In this document: in pieces, positions 1 to 6,530 of the stretch | Layout of the letters: each line of letters begins with the position of its first letter | Position numbering within the stretch: position 1 is the first letter of the stretch | Assembly (NCBI GenBank): GCA_903829565.1 | Contig: CAIKQM010000211.1 | Location: forward strand, 1 to 6,530 | Source of the DNA: an uncultured Planctomycetota bacterium | Lineage (GTDB): Bacteria; Planctomycetota; UBA1135; GCA-002686595 | Length of the DNA: 6,530 bases | Direction: 5' to 3' | The notes under the pieces: generated by a model | The model's input: only the letters and a program-made list of their open reading frames with translations | Told to the model about the DNA's origin: nothing | The model's database searches: none | Program-made: the position numbers and the translations under genes

Positions 1-2633
1 AACTCACGCGCCTCGTCGTAGGTCAAGCCATGCTCGCGCACCAAACGACTGACACGCTCGAGCACCAAGAAGGCCGCGTGGCCCTCGTTGATGTGGAACG
101 CGCACGGATGAATACCGAGGCGCGTCAAAAGGCGTTTACCACCGCGGCCAAGCACAATCTCTTGGCGCAGGCGCATCTCGTGATCGCCGCCGTACAACTG
201 GCGCGTGATTTCGCGGTCTTCGGGGCGGTTCTCGGGCACATCCGAGTCGAGCAGGTAGAGCGGTACACGTCCGACCTGCACCTTCCAAGCACGCAACACC
301 AAGTTCGAGCTCGGCAGTTGCAAGGTGACTTGCAAAGGACGACCGCGGTCATCGAGCACCGCTTCCAGCGGCAAGTCGCGCGGGTCGTTGTCGATTTCGC
401 CGGCCACTTGGTCGCCAGCAGCCGTCACGCGCTGACGGATGTAGCCCTTGCGATAGAAGAGGCCCACGCCCACCAAGGGCAAGCCCAGATCGCTGGCGCT
501 CTTGAGGTGATCGCCGGCAAGGATGCCCAGACCACCGGAGTAGATCTTGAGCGACTCGTGAATGCCGAACTCGGCGCAGAAGTACGCCACGGGGTGACGC
601 TCATCGATAGCACCGCCAGACACGCCGATTGGCGCCGGACGCTGAGCCATGTAGGCGTCAAAACGAGCTAACACCCGCTCCACACGCTCGACGAACGCCG
701 GATCGCTCGAACGCTTTTGCAAGTCGTCCGGATAGAGATCGCGCAAGTACGGAATCGGGTTGTGATCGTAGCGCTTCCACTTGTCTTCGTGGGCACCACG
801 GTCCTGCAGCTCCGACAGCAACTGCGTCGCTTCAGGATCCCACGACCACCAGTAGTTGTGCACCAAGCGCTCCAAGCCTTGCAGCGACTTGGGCAAGGTG
901 GCCGCAACGGTAAAGCTCACCAAGTGCGGGCGCGCGCCTTGCTGCACCGGACGCAGCTCGATCGAACGCACCGGGCGCATCGCAAAGCTCGTGGCGCCTG
1001 CGCGCTTGGCTGCGAGCTTGGCCGCCGACTCGAAGGCCTCGTGATAGCGGCGCACCAAGTCACTCCACGCGGCAGCTTGCGCTGTGTCGCGACAGGCCTT
1101 GACCATGTCGACGCGGTCGCGGCCATCGGCCAACATGCGCTCCAAGTGTTCGGCCAGCTCGTGTGCGGCCTCCATGAATCCATCTTGGCCACGACGCGCG
1201 CGCTCTTCGCGCGGCAACACGACCACGCCGTGCTCGGGACCGAAGCGCTTCTCTTGCGCCCAACGCCCAAAGCCGGCCAAATCGCTGGTGATCGTGGGCA
1301 CACCCACGGCCAGGCTTTCTTCCGGCGTGTAGCCCCACGGCTCATAGAACGAAGGGAAGGCCGACAGATCAAAGGCCCGCAACACCGCCTCGTACGGCAT
1401 GTCGAGGAAGCCGTCCTTGGTGTCGAAGTAGATCGGCACTTGGACAACCTTGACGCGCGCGCCCGCTTGGTTGGTCAGGCCCAGTTCCTTGCAACGACGC
1501 TGAATGGGATCGTTGTCAGGATCGAACAAGTTGTGCGTGGCGATGCCAAGCGAACCGCGTGCTTCGGAAGGCGCATGCTTCATGCGCTCCAGCAACTCGC
1601 TGCGCACGCCGGATTGACCCGCCGGCACCATCGCAAACAGCACGACCTTACGGCCAGGCTTGGCATTCAGCTTGGCTGCAGCTTCCAACAGCAGGTCGAT
1701 GCCCTTGTTGTGGAACTCATAACGGCCAGAGGTCGCGAGCAAGGCCGCATCGCTGCAATCCTCGCCCGTCAAACGCGCCGCCAACTCACCCAGCTTCGTA
1801 CGCGCCTGTGCCGGTGTCACAGCACCGCACATCTCGTCGATCACCGACAAGTCGATGCCGTTCGGCAACAGCGGGCTCGCGCGACGCGCGAAGTACAGCT
1901 CCGCTTCCGAAGCAGTGACCTCGCTGACCGTGGTGAAGACGTCCGCTTCACGCGCGCACACTTGCTCGATCGAGTGCTTGGCGGTGATGTTGTGCTGCTT
2001 GGCCGCTTCGTCACTCGTGCGCCCGGCGAGTCCGTCCTCCGGCAGCTTGCCGGTGGACGCAATCGAACGCCCCAAGATCGTGGCGTGCGTGGTGAAGACC
2101 GTGCCCACTTGCGGCACTTGCTTCTTCAAGTACAGCAGACCCGAGCCCGTCATCCATTCGTGGAACTGCGCCACACACGAGTCGCTTTGCGGCGCGGGAT
2201 GCGCTTCGCGCCAACGCTCGATGACTTTGCCCGCAGCCCAACCAAAGAGCACCGGCTCGACATAGTCCCAGCCACCGCTCAGTGAGTCGACCTTCCAGTC
2301 CTCCCACAAGCGCGCCAAGATGTCGTCCTTCTTGGAGTACAGACCGCTGAACTCCACCAAGATGGCACGCGGCCGACCGGGAATGTTCCAACGTCCCACG
2401 CGCACCGGAATGCCATCGGCGCGGCAAGCATCACAGAACTCCGTCCAGCAGAACTCCTCTTCAAAGGCCGGATTCGGCTCGCCGCCGGTCAACAACCACG
2501 GACCGACCGCGATGTAGTTGTCTTCCAGACCTTCGACCAAGGTCCGCGCCTTGGTCGAGATGACGGTGTGGATACCGCCAACCTTGTTGCACACTTCCCA
2601 GCTGACTTCGAACAGGGTGTTGGGGAGGCTCAC
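1..2633 (-). CDS. Fusion protein: GT3 glycogen synthase plus GT35 alpha-glucan phosphorylase, 3'-truncated
   Basis: The frame is open for 877 codons from a GTG at 2633 to the left edge. Residues 1 to about 535 are a GT3 synthase of the animal/fungal type: FEVSWEVCNKVGGIHTVIST (8-27), FHEWMTGSG (157-165), VFTTHATILGR (179-189), LPNGID (256-261), SGRYEFHNKG (302-311) and YEPWGYTPEE with the paired glutamates (430-439). After a linker rich in Ala, Lys and Arg (about 536-560), a phosphorylase begins: NYWWSWDPEA (593-602) of its DUF3417-like N-terminal part, then VAYFCAEFGIHESL (682-695), GGLGILAGDHLKSASD (700-715), FYRKGYIRQ (726-734), MRLRQEIVLG (820-829) and FHINEGHAAF (846-855). The pyridoxal-phosphate lysine region would lie beyond the edge; a complete protein should be about 1,400 residues. 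The synthase half would extend alpha-1,4 chains from UDP- or ADP-glucose, and the phosphorylase half would release glucose-1-phosphate. The start overlaps the GH57 stop as GTGA with only a weak Shine-Dalgarno, implying coupled translation. I read every codon and saw no stop or frame change at the junction. Confidence 0.95.
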   Translation of the reverse strand, partial: MSLPNTLFEVSWEVCNKVGGIHTVISTKARTLVEGLEDNYIAVGPWLLTGGEPNPAFEEEFCWTEFCDACRADGIPVRVGRWNIPGRPRAILVEFSGLYSKKDDILARLWEDWKVDSLSGGWDYVEPVLFGWAAGKVIERWREAHPAPQSDSCVAQFHEWMTGSGLLYLKKQVPQVGTVFTTHATILGRSIASTGKLPEDGLAGRTSDEAAKQHNITAKHSIEQVCAREADVFTTVSEVTASEAELYFARRASPLLPNGIDLSVIDEMCGAVTPAQARTKLGELAARLTGEDCSDAALLATSGRYEFHNKGIDLLLEAAAKLNAKPGRKVVLFAMVPAGQSGVRSELLERMKHAPSEARGSLGIATHNLFDPDNDPIQRRCKELGLTNQAGARVKVVQVPIYFDTKDGFLDMPYEAVLRAFDLSAFPSFYEPWGYTPEESLAVGVPTITSDLAGFGRWAQEKRFGPEHGVVVLPREERARRGQDGFMEAAHELAEHLERMLADGRDRVDMVKACRDTAQAAAWSDLVRRYHEAFESAAKLAAKRAGATSFAMRPVRSIELRPVQQGARPHLVSFTVAATLPKSLQGLERLVHNYWWSWDPEATQLLSELQDRGAHEDKWKRYDHNPIPYLRDLYPDDLQKRSSDPAFVERVERVLARFDAYMAQRPAPIGVSGGAIDERHPVAYFCAEFGIHESLKIYSGGLGILAGDHLKSASDLGLPLVGVGLFYRKGYIRQRVTAAGDQVAGEIDNDPRDLPLEAVLDDRGRPLQVTLQLPSSNLVLRAWKVQVGRVPLYLLDSDVPENRPEDREITRQLYGGDHEMRLRQEIVLGRGGKRLLTRLGIHPCAFHINEGHAAFLVLERVSRLVREHGLTYDEARE

Positions 2634-3907
2634 TGCGTCTTGCTTTCCGTTGCGGTTGCGTCGTCTAGGCTAGTGTCGTCGGGGCCAGTTTCATTCGGGC
2701 CAGCCTGGGCCTCCAACGCCGCTTGTGCGCGACGCGAGAGGTCGTCGAGGACGTTCATGAAGGTGATGAACGCATCGTGCGGACTGGCATACGGACTGAA
2801 GTACTTATGCACGTCGCCGTCACTGAACCACTTCGTGCACATGTAGTAGAGATGGTCCGAGGTCGATAGCTTGCGCCACGATCCCAACCATGAGACATCG
2901 CCGCGCTGCTCGAGGGCGCGCATCGTGGGCAGGGTCGCGTACAGCGCTTCTTGAGCGGACCGCTGCATCGGGTTACCCAACCAAGCCGTCATGTCGCGCT
3001 CGGCATCGGCCCATGACACGGGCCGCGGGATGGACAGGCGCGACACAGGATCGTGCTGCAAAGCAACTTCGCCCGGCGTGCGGAACGAGAGACGCTTGTG
3101 CGCCAGCAAGGCCTGCGGCAACGACTTCATGAAGTCGAAGATGCCTGTGTCGGCCCACTGGTGTTCACCAAAGGTCTCGTAGTCCATGAACAAGCCGATG
3201 AACGCATCGTCCTCATCCACGCCGGCCAACCACGAGCTGAACTTCTCCGTGGTCAACGGCCACTCATGCCACCCGCGATTCGAAAAGCGGAAAGCGATGT
3301 CATCCGAGAACGAGTAGCTGCGCAACAACAGCTTGAGCGTCTCGCAGCCTTCGGGCCTGTAGACATGGTGCGGACTGCGCCAGCCCAGCAAGTGATCGGC
3401 ACCTTCGCCCAGCAACGCGCGGAAGCCCATCTCCTCCACCGCACGCGCGATGCGCGCGTCAATCACTAGCTCGGTGTTGCGGAACACAACGGGTTCGTGA
3501 CCAAAGGTCTCGCGGATCGTGCGCTTCTGCGCCGCGACTTGCGCGCGGAACTCATCGAGATCGGCCAAGGACGCCAAGGAGTGGTGCGAGGTCTCGCACA
3601 AGAACTCCACCGCGCCCGTATCGGCCAAGGCCACAAAGCTGTCGAGCGCCTCGGGCGCCCAGAGCTTCATCTGTTCGATCGCGGCACCGCTGATCGAATA
3701 CGAGCAGCGGAACTCGCCTTTGGTCTCGGTCACCAACTGATGCATCAGTTGGTTCATCGGGATGTAGCACTTCTCGGCCACGCGCTTGACGATGCGCGCG
3801 TTCTCGGCATCGTCAAAGTAGTCCTGGCTCTCACCGATGTCGAAGAAGGTGTAGCGCCGCAAGCGGAACGGCTGGTGCACCTGAAAGTAGAAGCTGACTG
3901 CTGTCAC
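2630..3907 (-). CDS. GH57 family glycoside hydrolase, alpha-amylase-like
   Basis: A 425-residue retaining alpha-glucan-acting enzyme with no signal peptide, so probably cytoplasmic, likely cleaving or transferring alpha-1,4-glucan segments of stored glycogen. The GH57 motifs appear in order: FQVHQPFRLR with HQP at 11-13, CETSHHS at 104-110, VFRNTELVID at 141-150, whose E146 is the expected nucleophile, and FMDYETFGEHQW at 240-251, whose D242 is the expected acid/base. From memory, the amylase of Methanococcus jannaschii has its catalytic pair at very similar positions. The length and the FRNTEL/DYETFGEH forms fit the amylase-like subgroup better than the longer GH57 branching enzymes, which are about 520 residues. 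The GTG start overlaps the GT4 stop as GTGA, and the stop overlaps the next gene the same way, so translation is probably coupled. Residues about 395-425 are a polar, acidic tail rich in Ala, Asp, Thr and Glu, probably disordered. The family call is firm; hydrolase versus transferase is undecided. Confidence 0.95.
   Translation of the reverse strand: MTAVSFYFQVHQPFRLRRYTFFDIGESQDYFDDAENARIVKRVAEKCYIPMNQLMHQLVTETKGEFRCSYSISGAAIEQMKLWAPEALDSFVALADTGAVEFLCETSHHSLASLADLDEFRAQVAAQKRTIRETFGHEPVVFRNTELVIDARIARAVEEMGFRALLGEGADHLLGWRSPHHVYRPEGCETLKLLLRSYSFSDDIAFRFSNRGWHEWPLTTEKFSSWLAGVDEDDAFIGLFMDYETFGEHQWADTGIFDFMKSLPQALLAHKRLSFRTPGEVALQHDPVSRLSIPRPVSWADAERDMTAWLGNPMQRSAQEALYATLPTMRALEQRGDVSWLGSWRKLSTSDHLYYMCTKWFSDGDVHKYFSPYASPHDAFITFMNVLDDLSRRAQAALEAQAGPNETGPDDTSLDDATATESKTQ
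3732..3753. repeat. Perfect 22-bp palindrome inside the GH57 coding sequence
   Basis: The half ACCAACTGATG is followed directly by its exact reverse complement, with no spacer. The next flanking pair (3731/3754) does not match, so the symmetry stops at 22 bp. It lies about 155 nt into the GH57 gene and encodes most of NQLMHQLVT (residues 52-60), where Gln and Leu use different synonymous codons in the two halves. It could be a binding site for a dimeric protein or, in the mRNA, a short hairpin of up to about 9 pairs with a 4-nt loop. No function is shown. Confidence 0.55.
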
Positions 3908-5331
3908 GCGGGAGCTCCTACGACTTCGCGGTAGACATCGTTGACCAACCCGGCCGGACGGTCCCAGCCCAAGCGCGCCACTTCCTCGCGGCCTTCGCCG
4001 CGCAAGGTGGCGGACAACGCGGGGTAGCGCAACAACGCAAGGATCTTGTTGGCCGTCTCCTGCACATCCCAGAAGTCGACTTTGAGCGCGTTTTTCAGCA
4101 CTTCCGAGACTCCGGACTGACGCGACAGCACCACCGGCACATCCAACGCCATCGCTTCCAACGGCGAGATGCCAAAGGGCTCGGACACCGAAGGCATGAC
4201 ATAGATATCGGCCATCGAGTACATGCGCTCGACCTCGGCACCGCGCAGAAAGCCCGTAAAGTGTACTTGACGAGCGATCCCGAGACGCGCAGCGCGCTCG
4301 ATCATCGCGGGCAGCATGTCACCGCTGCCTGACATGACAAACTTGACGTGCGGCTCGATCTGTACGACGCGCGCCGCCGTCTCCAAAAAGTAGTCCGGAC
4401 CTTTCTGAAAGGTCACACGTCCCAGAAACAGCACGATCGGTTCGGGGATGCGCCGTGCATGAGGCACCGCCGGAGCCGCTGCCGCGCGATCAAGACCATT
4501 GTGCACCACACGGATCTTGCGCGGATCAATGCCGTAGCGCGTGCGCACCAAGCGCGCAGTGTAGTTGCTGACACACACCACACGATCCGCGCCTTCCATG
4601 CCGAGCTTCTCCAGCTCGCGCACCGCGGGATTGACATGCTCGCCGCTGCGGTCGTACTCGCACGCGTGGACATGCAAAACGAGAGGCTTACCCGAGGCTC
4701 GTGAGGCCGCCAAACCCGCGGGTACGGCCATCCAATCATGTGCATGGATGACATCATGCTCGCGCTGCAAGGCGACCTCGGCTGCGGCCGTGGCATAGCG
4801 GCCGACTTCGCTCATCAAGTCGCGGCCATAGCTGCCGCTGAACTCCAAAGTGCGCTTCGGACCCGCAGTCTGACCAGACATGGACGCTGCGGTCCCCACC
4901 GGCGCCATGGGCACGACCCGCATGCGGCGGCGCGGGCCGTGGCCCGCAAGCACCTGCACCTGCTCCAGATGCTCTGTCAAACGCGCTTGATAGGTCTCCG
5001 GCGTCAAGTACGGCAACAGCAGCGAGTCAATCGCCACCAGTTCGAGCGAACGCCGCACGCGCCACGCGCGTTGCTCATGTTCGGGGCCAAGCGCAGGGTC
5101 CCATTCTTCCTCGATCACCTGTGCTTGTGCCGACTCGGGTGTTACCTCGACTTGGTTCGCACCCACCATCTCACTCAAGTGCGCGGCATCTTCATCGCCG
5201 CGCGCACGCGGCACCACGAAGACGACTTCCACGCCTTGTTGCGCCAGACCACGGGTCAAGCCTAGGCATGCAGTCCCCAATCCGCCCGAAATGTGCGGTG
5301 GAAACTCCCAGCCCAGCATGAGCACCTTCAT
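3904..5331 (-). CDS. GT4-family glycosyltransferase, glycogen-synthase-like
   Basis: A 475-residue GT-B fold retaining glycosyltransferase, probably cytoplasmic and probably using a sugar nucleotide to build or extend an alpha-glucan. The N-terminal start has the classic synthase pattern MKVLMLGWEFPP-GGLG (residues 1-19, GGLG at 16-19). HAHDWM follows at 196-201 and a conserved HACEYDRSGE block at 222-231. The C-terminal domain shows FLGRVTFQKG (302-311), GSGDM (335-339), and the E-x7-E acceptor/donor motif in SEPFGISPLE (E384, E392). The ATG at 5331 is chosen because it begins the family's N-terminus and has a good Shine-Dalgarno; the frame stays open up to 5547, but that extension is Arg/Cys-rich and lies inside the debranching gene. 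Residues about 55-175, between the first strands and HAHDW, form a long insertion with a low-complexity Arg/Pro/Gly/Met stretch near 130-160. It overlaps the next gene by GTGA. Alternatives are maltose-1-phosphate synthase-like or another glucosyltransferase; the donor cannot be read from sequence. Confidence 0.93.
   Translation of the reverse strand: MKVLMLGWEFPPHISGGLGTACLGLTRGLAQQGVEVVFVVPRARGDEDAAHLSEMVGANQVEVTPESAQAQVIEEEWDPALGPEHEQRAWRVRRSLELVAIDSLLLPYLTPETYQARLTEHLEQVQVLAGHGPRRRMRVVPMAPVGTAASMSGQTAGPKRTLEFSGSYGRDLMSEVGRYATAAAEVALQREHDVIHAHDWMAVPAGLAASRASGKPLVLHVHACEYDRSGEHVNPAVRELEKLGMEGADRVVCVSNYTARLVRTRYGIDPRKIRVVHNGLDRAAAAPAVPHARRIPEPIVLFLGRVTFQKGPDYFLETAARVVQIEPHVKFVMSGSGDMLPAMIERAARLGIARQVHFTGFLRGAEVERMYSMADIYVMPSVSEPFGISPLEAMALDVPVVLSRQSGVSEVLKNALKVDFWDVQETANKILALLRYPALSATLRGEGREEVARLGWDRPAGLVNDVYREVVGAPA
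3915..3920 (-). promoter_or_regulatory. Ribosome binding site of the GH57 gene
   Basis: The minus strand reads TAGGAG, with 7 nt between it and the GTG start at 3907. It lies within the last codons of the GT4 gene. The strong match and good spacing decide for the GTG start, which also gives the expected family N-terminus immediately before the HQP motif. Confidence 0.65.
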
Positions 5332-5341
5332 CGCGCGGAGA

Positions 5342-5347
5342 TCCTCA
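5342..5347 (-). promoter_or_regulatory. Ribosome binding site of the GT4 gene, overlapping the debranching-enzyme stop codon
   Basis: The minus strand reads TGAGGA here, 10 nt upstream of the ATG at 5331. Its TGA is also the stop codon of the debranching enzyme, so ribosomes finishing that gene end on the Shine-Dalgarno sequence of the next. This supports the ATG at 5331 as the start rather than the longer upstream frame. Confidence 0.6.
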
Positions 5348-6530
5348 TGTGCGGTAGGACTCCAGCAACTTGTAGGCGCGCAAGATCTCGGCCGTGCTCC
5401 ACGCTTGCGCGATGGAACCACCCGGGCGGTGCGGCGGATCGCCGTCATACACCTCGGAGATGTGACCCAGCCCGGCCTTGTCCAAGTGTTCGACAAAGCC
5501 ATCGAGCAGCGCACGCAATTCGCTCTTGCTGCGCGCATCGTGACCATTCGCGCGGAGGGCCGCCTCTACATAGAAGCCCAGCAACCACGGCCACGCCGTG
5601 CCCTGATGGTACGCCTCATCGCGCTGCTTGGGCCCGCCGGCATACACGCCTTGGTAGCCGTTTTCGTGCGGTGCCAAGGTGCGCAAGCCGCACGGCACCA
5701 ACAACGAAGCACGCGCACACGCCACCACATCTGCGCGCTGCTCGCGCGACAGCGGACTCCACTCCAATGCGGCCGCCAAGACCATGTTCGGCCGCATAGC
5801 GCGATCGGCTTGCCCATCCTTCCACCGATCGGCAAGGTACGGCGGCTCGGCCAGCACAAAGCGCTCCAGGAACGCGTGCCCCGCCTCGCGGCGCAAGCTG
5901 CCCCACGAACGCGCCGCGTTTTCCGCACCGCTCGCACGGCACAAGTACTCCAAGTACGCGAGCAAGAAGTACCACAAGCCCTCAATCTCGACCGCGCAGC
6001 CATCGCGCGGCGTCACGGGGCCATCTGCGGTCTCCGCGTCCATCCAGGTGGCATTCAAGTCGCCATTGCCAGCGACAAGTAAACCTGACGCATCAGCGCG
6101 AATGCCGAGATCGGTGCCGCCTCTGTAGCAGGTGGCAATCTCCTCCAACGCCGGCAAGAAGCGCGCCGCAATCTCGCGCACATGCACACCAGCCAACTCG
6201 TATTGCCGCACAGCGCGCACGAACCACAAGCTGGCATCGACGCTGTTGTAGGCCGAATCCTGCTGGGACAAGCCGAAGATGTTGGGCAGCAACCCGCGCC
6301 GCAAGTAGCGCAACGAACCTTCCAACACCTCGCCGCAGGCTTCGATCTTGCCGCGCGCCAGCGTCAAACCAGGCAAAGACAGGTAGGTGTCGCGGCCCCA
6401 CTCGCCGAACCACGGCCAACCGGCCATGACTCCCAAGCGCCCGTTGCCATCGCGGTACAAGAAGTCATCTGCGGTAAGCGCCAAGGTGACGCGCACCGAA
6501 GGCGTGGACGCCGCGAGCTTCGCGCGCCGG
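5345..6530 (-). CDS. Glycogen debranching enzyme, amylo-alpha-1,6-glucosidase domain (GH133 type), 5'-truncated
   Basis: Hydrolyses the alpha-1,6 branch stubs of glycogen in the cytoplasm, normally after phosphorylase has shortened the outer chains. The frame is open to the right edge, so 394 residues are visible and the true start lies outside; the GTG at 6496 is only an internal Val codon. Counting from that Val, the family landmarks run in order: ADDFL (9-13), WPWFGEWGRD (27-36), NSVDASLWFV (84-93), ATWMDAE (149-155), the block RDEAYHQGTAWPWL (292-305), and HRPGGSIAQAWSTAEILRAY (356-375). These match the C-terminal GDE_C domain of bacterial and archaeal debranching enzymes. The WGRD aspartate is, from memory, in the region proposed as catalytic in eukaryotic debranchers. 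Such proteins are usually about 650 residues, so roughly 250 N-terminal residues are probably missing here. It is followed 13 nt downstream by the glycosyltransferase gene. The family call is firm; exact substrate preference is inferred. Confidence 0.95.
   Translation of the reverse strand, partial: RRAKLAASTPSVRVTLALTADDFLYRDGNGRLGVMAGWPWFGEWGRDTYLSLPGLTLARGKIEACGEVLEGSLRYLRRGLLPNIFGLSQQDSAYNSVDASLWFVRAVRQYELAGVHVREIAARFLPALEEIATCYRGGTDLGIRADASGLLVAGNGDLNATWMDAETADGPVTPRDGCAVEIEGLWYFLLAYLEYLCRASGAENAARSWGSLRREAGHAFLERFVLAEPPYLADRWKDGQADRAMRPNMVLAAALEWSPLSREQRADVVACARASLLVPCGLRTLAPHENGYQGVYAGGPKQRDEAYHQGTAWPWLLGFYVEAALRANGHDARSKSELRALLDGFVEHLDKAGLGHISEVYDGDPPHRPGGSIAQAWSTAEILRAYKLLESYRT

Noticed and set aside
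30..671. A 213-codon plus-strand open frame opposite the phosphorylase part.
   Set aside because: It is the same mirror phase as the real gene, which carries unmistakable phosphorylase motifs on the minus strand.
917..1447. A 176-codon minus-strand frame inside the GT3 region.
   Set aside because: It is out of frame with the GT3 gene, and its product is dominated by Arg, Ser, Pro and Cys with no motif, while the overlapping frame contains YEPWGYTPEE.
717..2285. A 522-codon plus-strand open frame opposite the GT3 part of the fusion gene.
   Set aside because: It is the codon-phase mirror of the minus-strand gene, where few minus-strand codons complement to stops in GC-rich DNA. Its product is rich in Arg, His and Gln and shows no recognisable family pattern.
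5332..5344. A promoter or terminator between the debranching and GT4 genes.
   Set aside because: The gap is only 13 nt and is filled by the ribosome binding site spacer. No hairpin or T-run is present.
5332..5547. A 72-codon N-terminal extension of the GT4 gene.
   Set aside because: It lies within the 3' end of the debranching-enzyme gene and is Arg/Cys-rich. The family N-terminus MKVLMLGWEFPP and a Shine-Dalgarno mark the start at 5331.
5291..6082. A 263-codon plus-strand open frame opposite the debranching enzyme.
   Set aside because: It is a composition-driven shadow of the debranching gene, rich in Arg, Ala and Gln with no family signature.
6494..6496. GTG as the start of the debranching enzyme.
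   Set aside because: The frame stays open upstream to the window edge, and the protein would lack its usual N-terminal region of about 250 residues, so this is an internal Val codon.

Overview
The window is 6.5 kb of GC-rich bacterial DNA (roughly 60 percent GC by eye). It lies inside one tightly packed operon transcribed entirely on the minus strand, so the transcription order runs from high to low coordinates. All four genes act on alpha-1,4/1,6-glucans: a glycogen debranching enzyme (5' end cut by the right edge), a GT4 glycosyltransferase, a GH57 amylase-type enzyme, and a very large protein (3' end cut by the left edge) that joins a GT3 glycogen synthase to a GT35 alpha-glucan phosphorylase in one uninterrupted reading frame. 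No taxonomic marker is present. The GC-rich coding style and the GT3/GT4/GH57/debranching set would fit a myxobacterium-like or related GC-rich lineage, but this is a weak inference. From memory, the order debranching enzyme - GT4 - GH57 also occurs in Bacteroidetes.

Layout: 6530-5345 (minus) is the debranching enzyme C-terminal catalytic domain. After a 13-nt gap, 5331-3904 is the glycosyltransferase. A 4-nt GTGA overlap leads into GH57 (3907-2630), and a second GTGA overlap leads into the GT3-GT35 fusion (2633 to 1, continuing off the window). No intergenic space is long enough for a promoter or terminator, no RNA genes or mobile elements are seen, and the operon continues beyond both edges.

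Together the genes form a compact storage-glucan module. The GT3 half (and possibly the GT4 enzyme) would extend alpha-1,4 chains, the GT35 half would release glucose-1-phosphate from chain ends, the debranching enzyme would remove the alpha-1,6 stubs left by phosphorolysis, and GH57 would cut or rearrange chains. The most striking observation is that a polymerising and a depolymerising enzyme are fused in one polypeptide. I checked the frame codon by codon across the junction and found no stop. A second observation is a perfect 22-bp palindrome inside the 5' part of the GH57 gene. Long plus-strand open frames in the window, up to about 520 codons, look like mirror frames of these genes and are not called.
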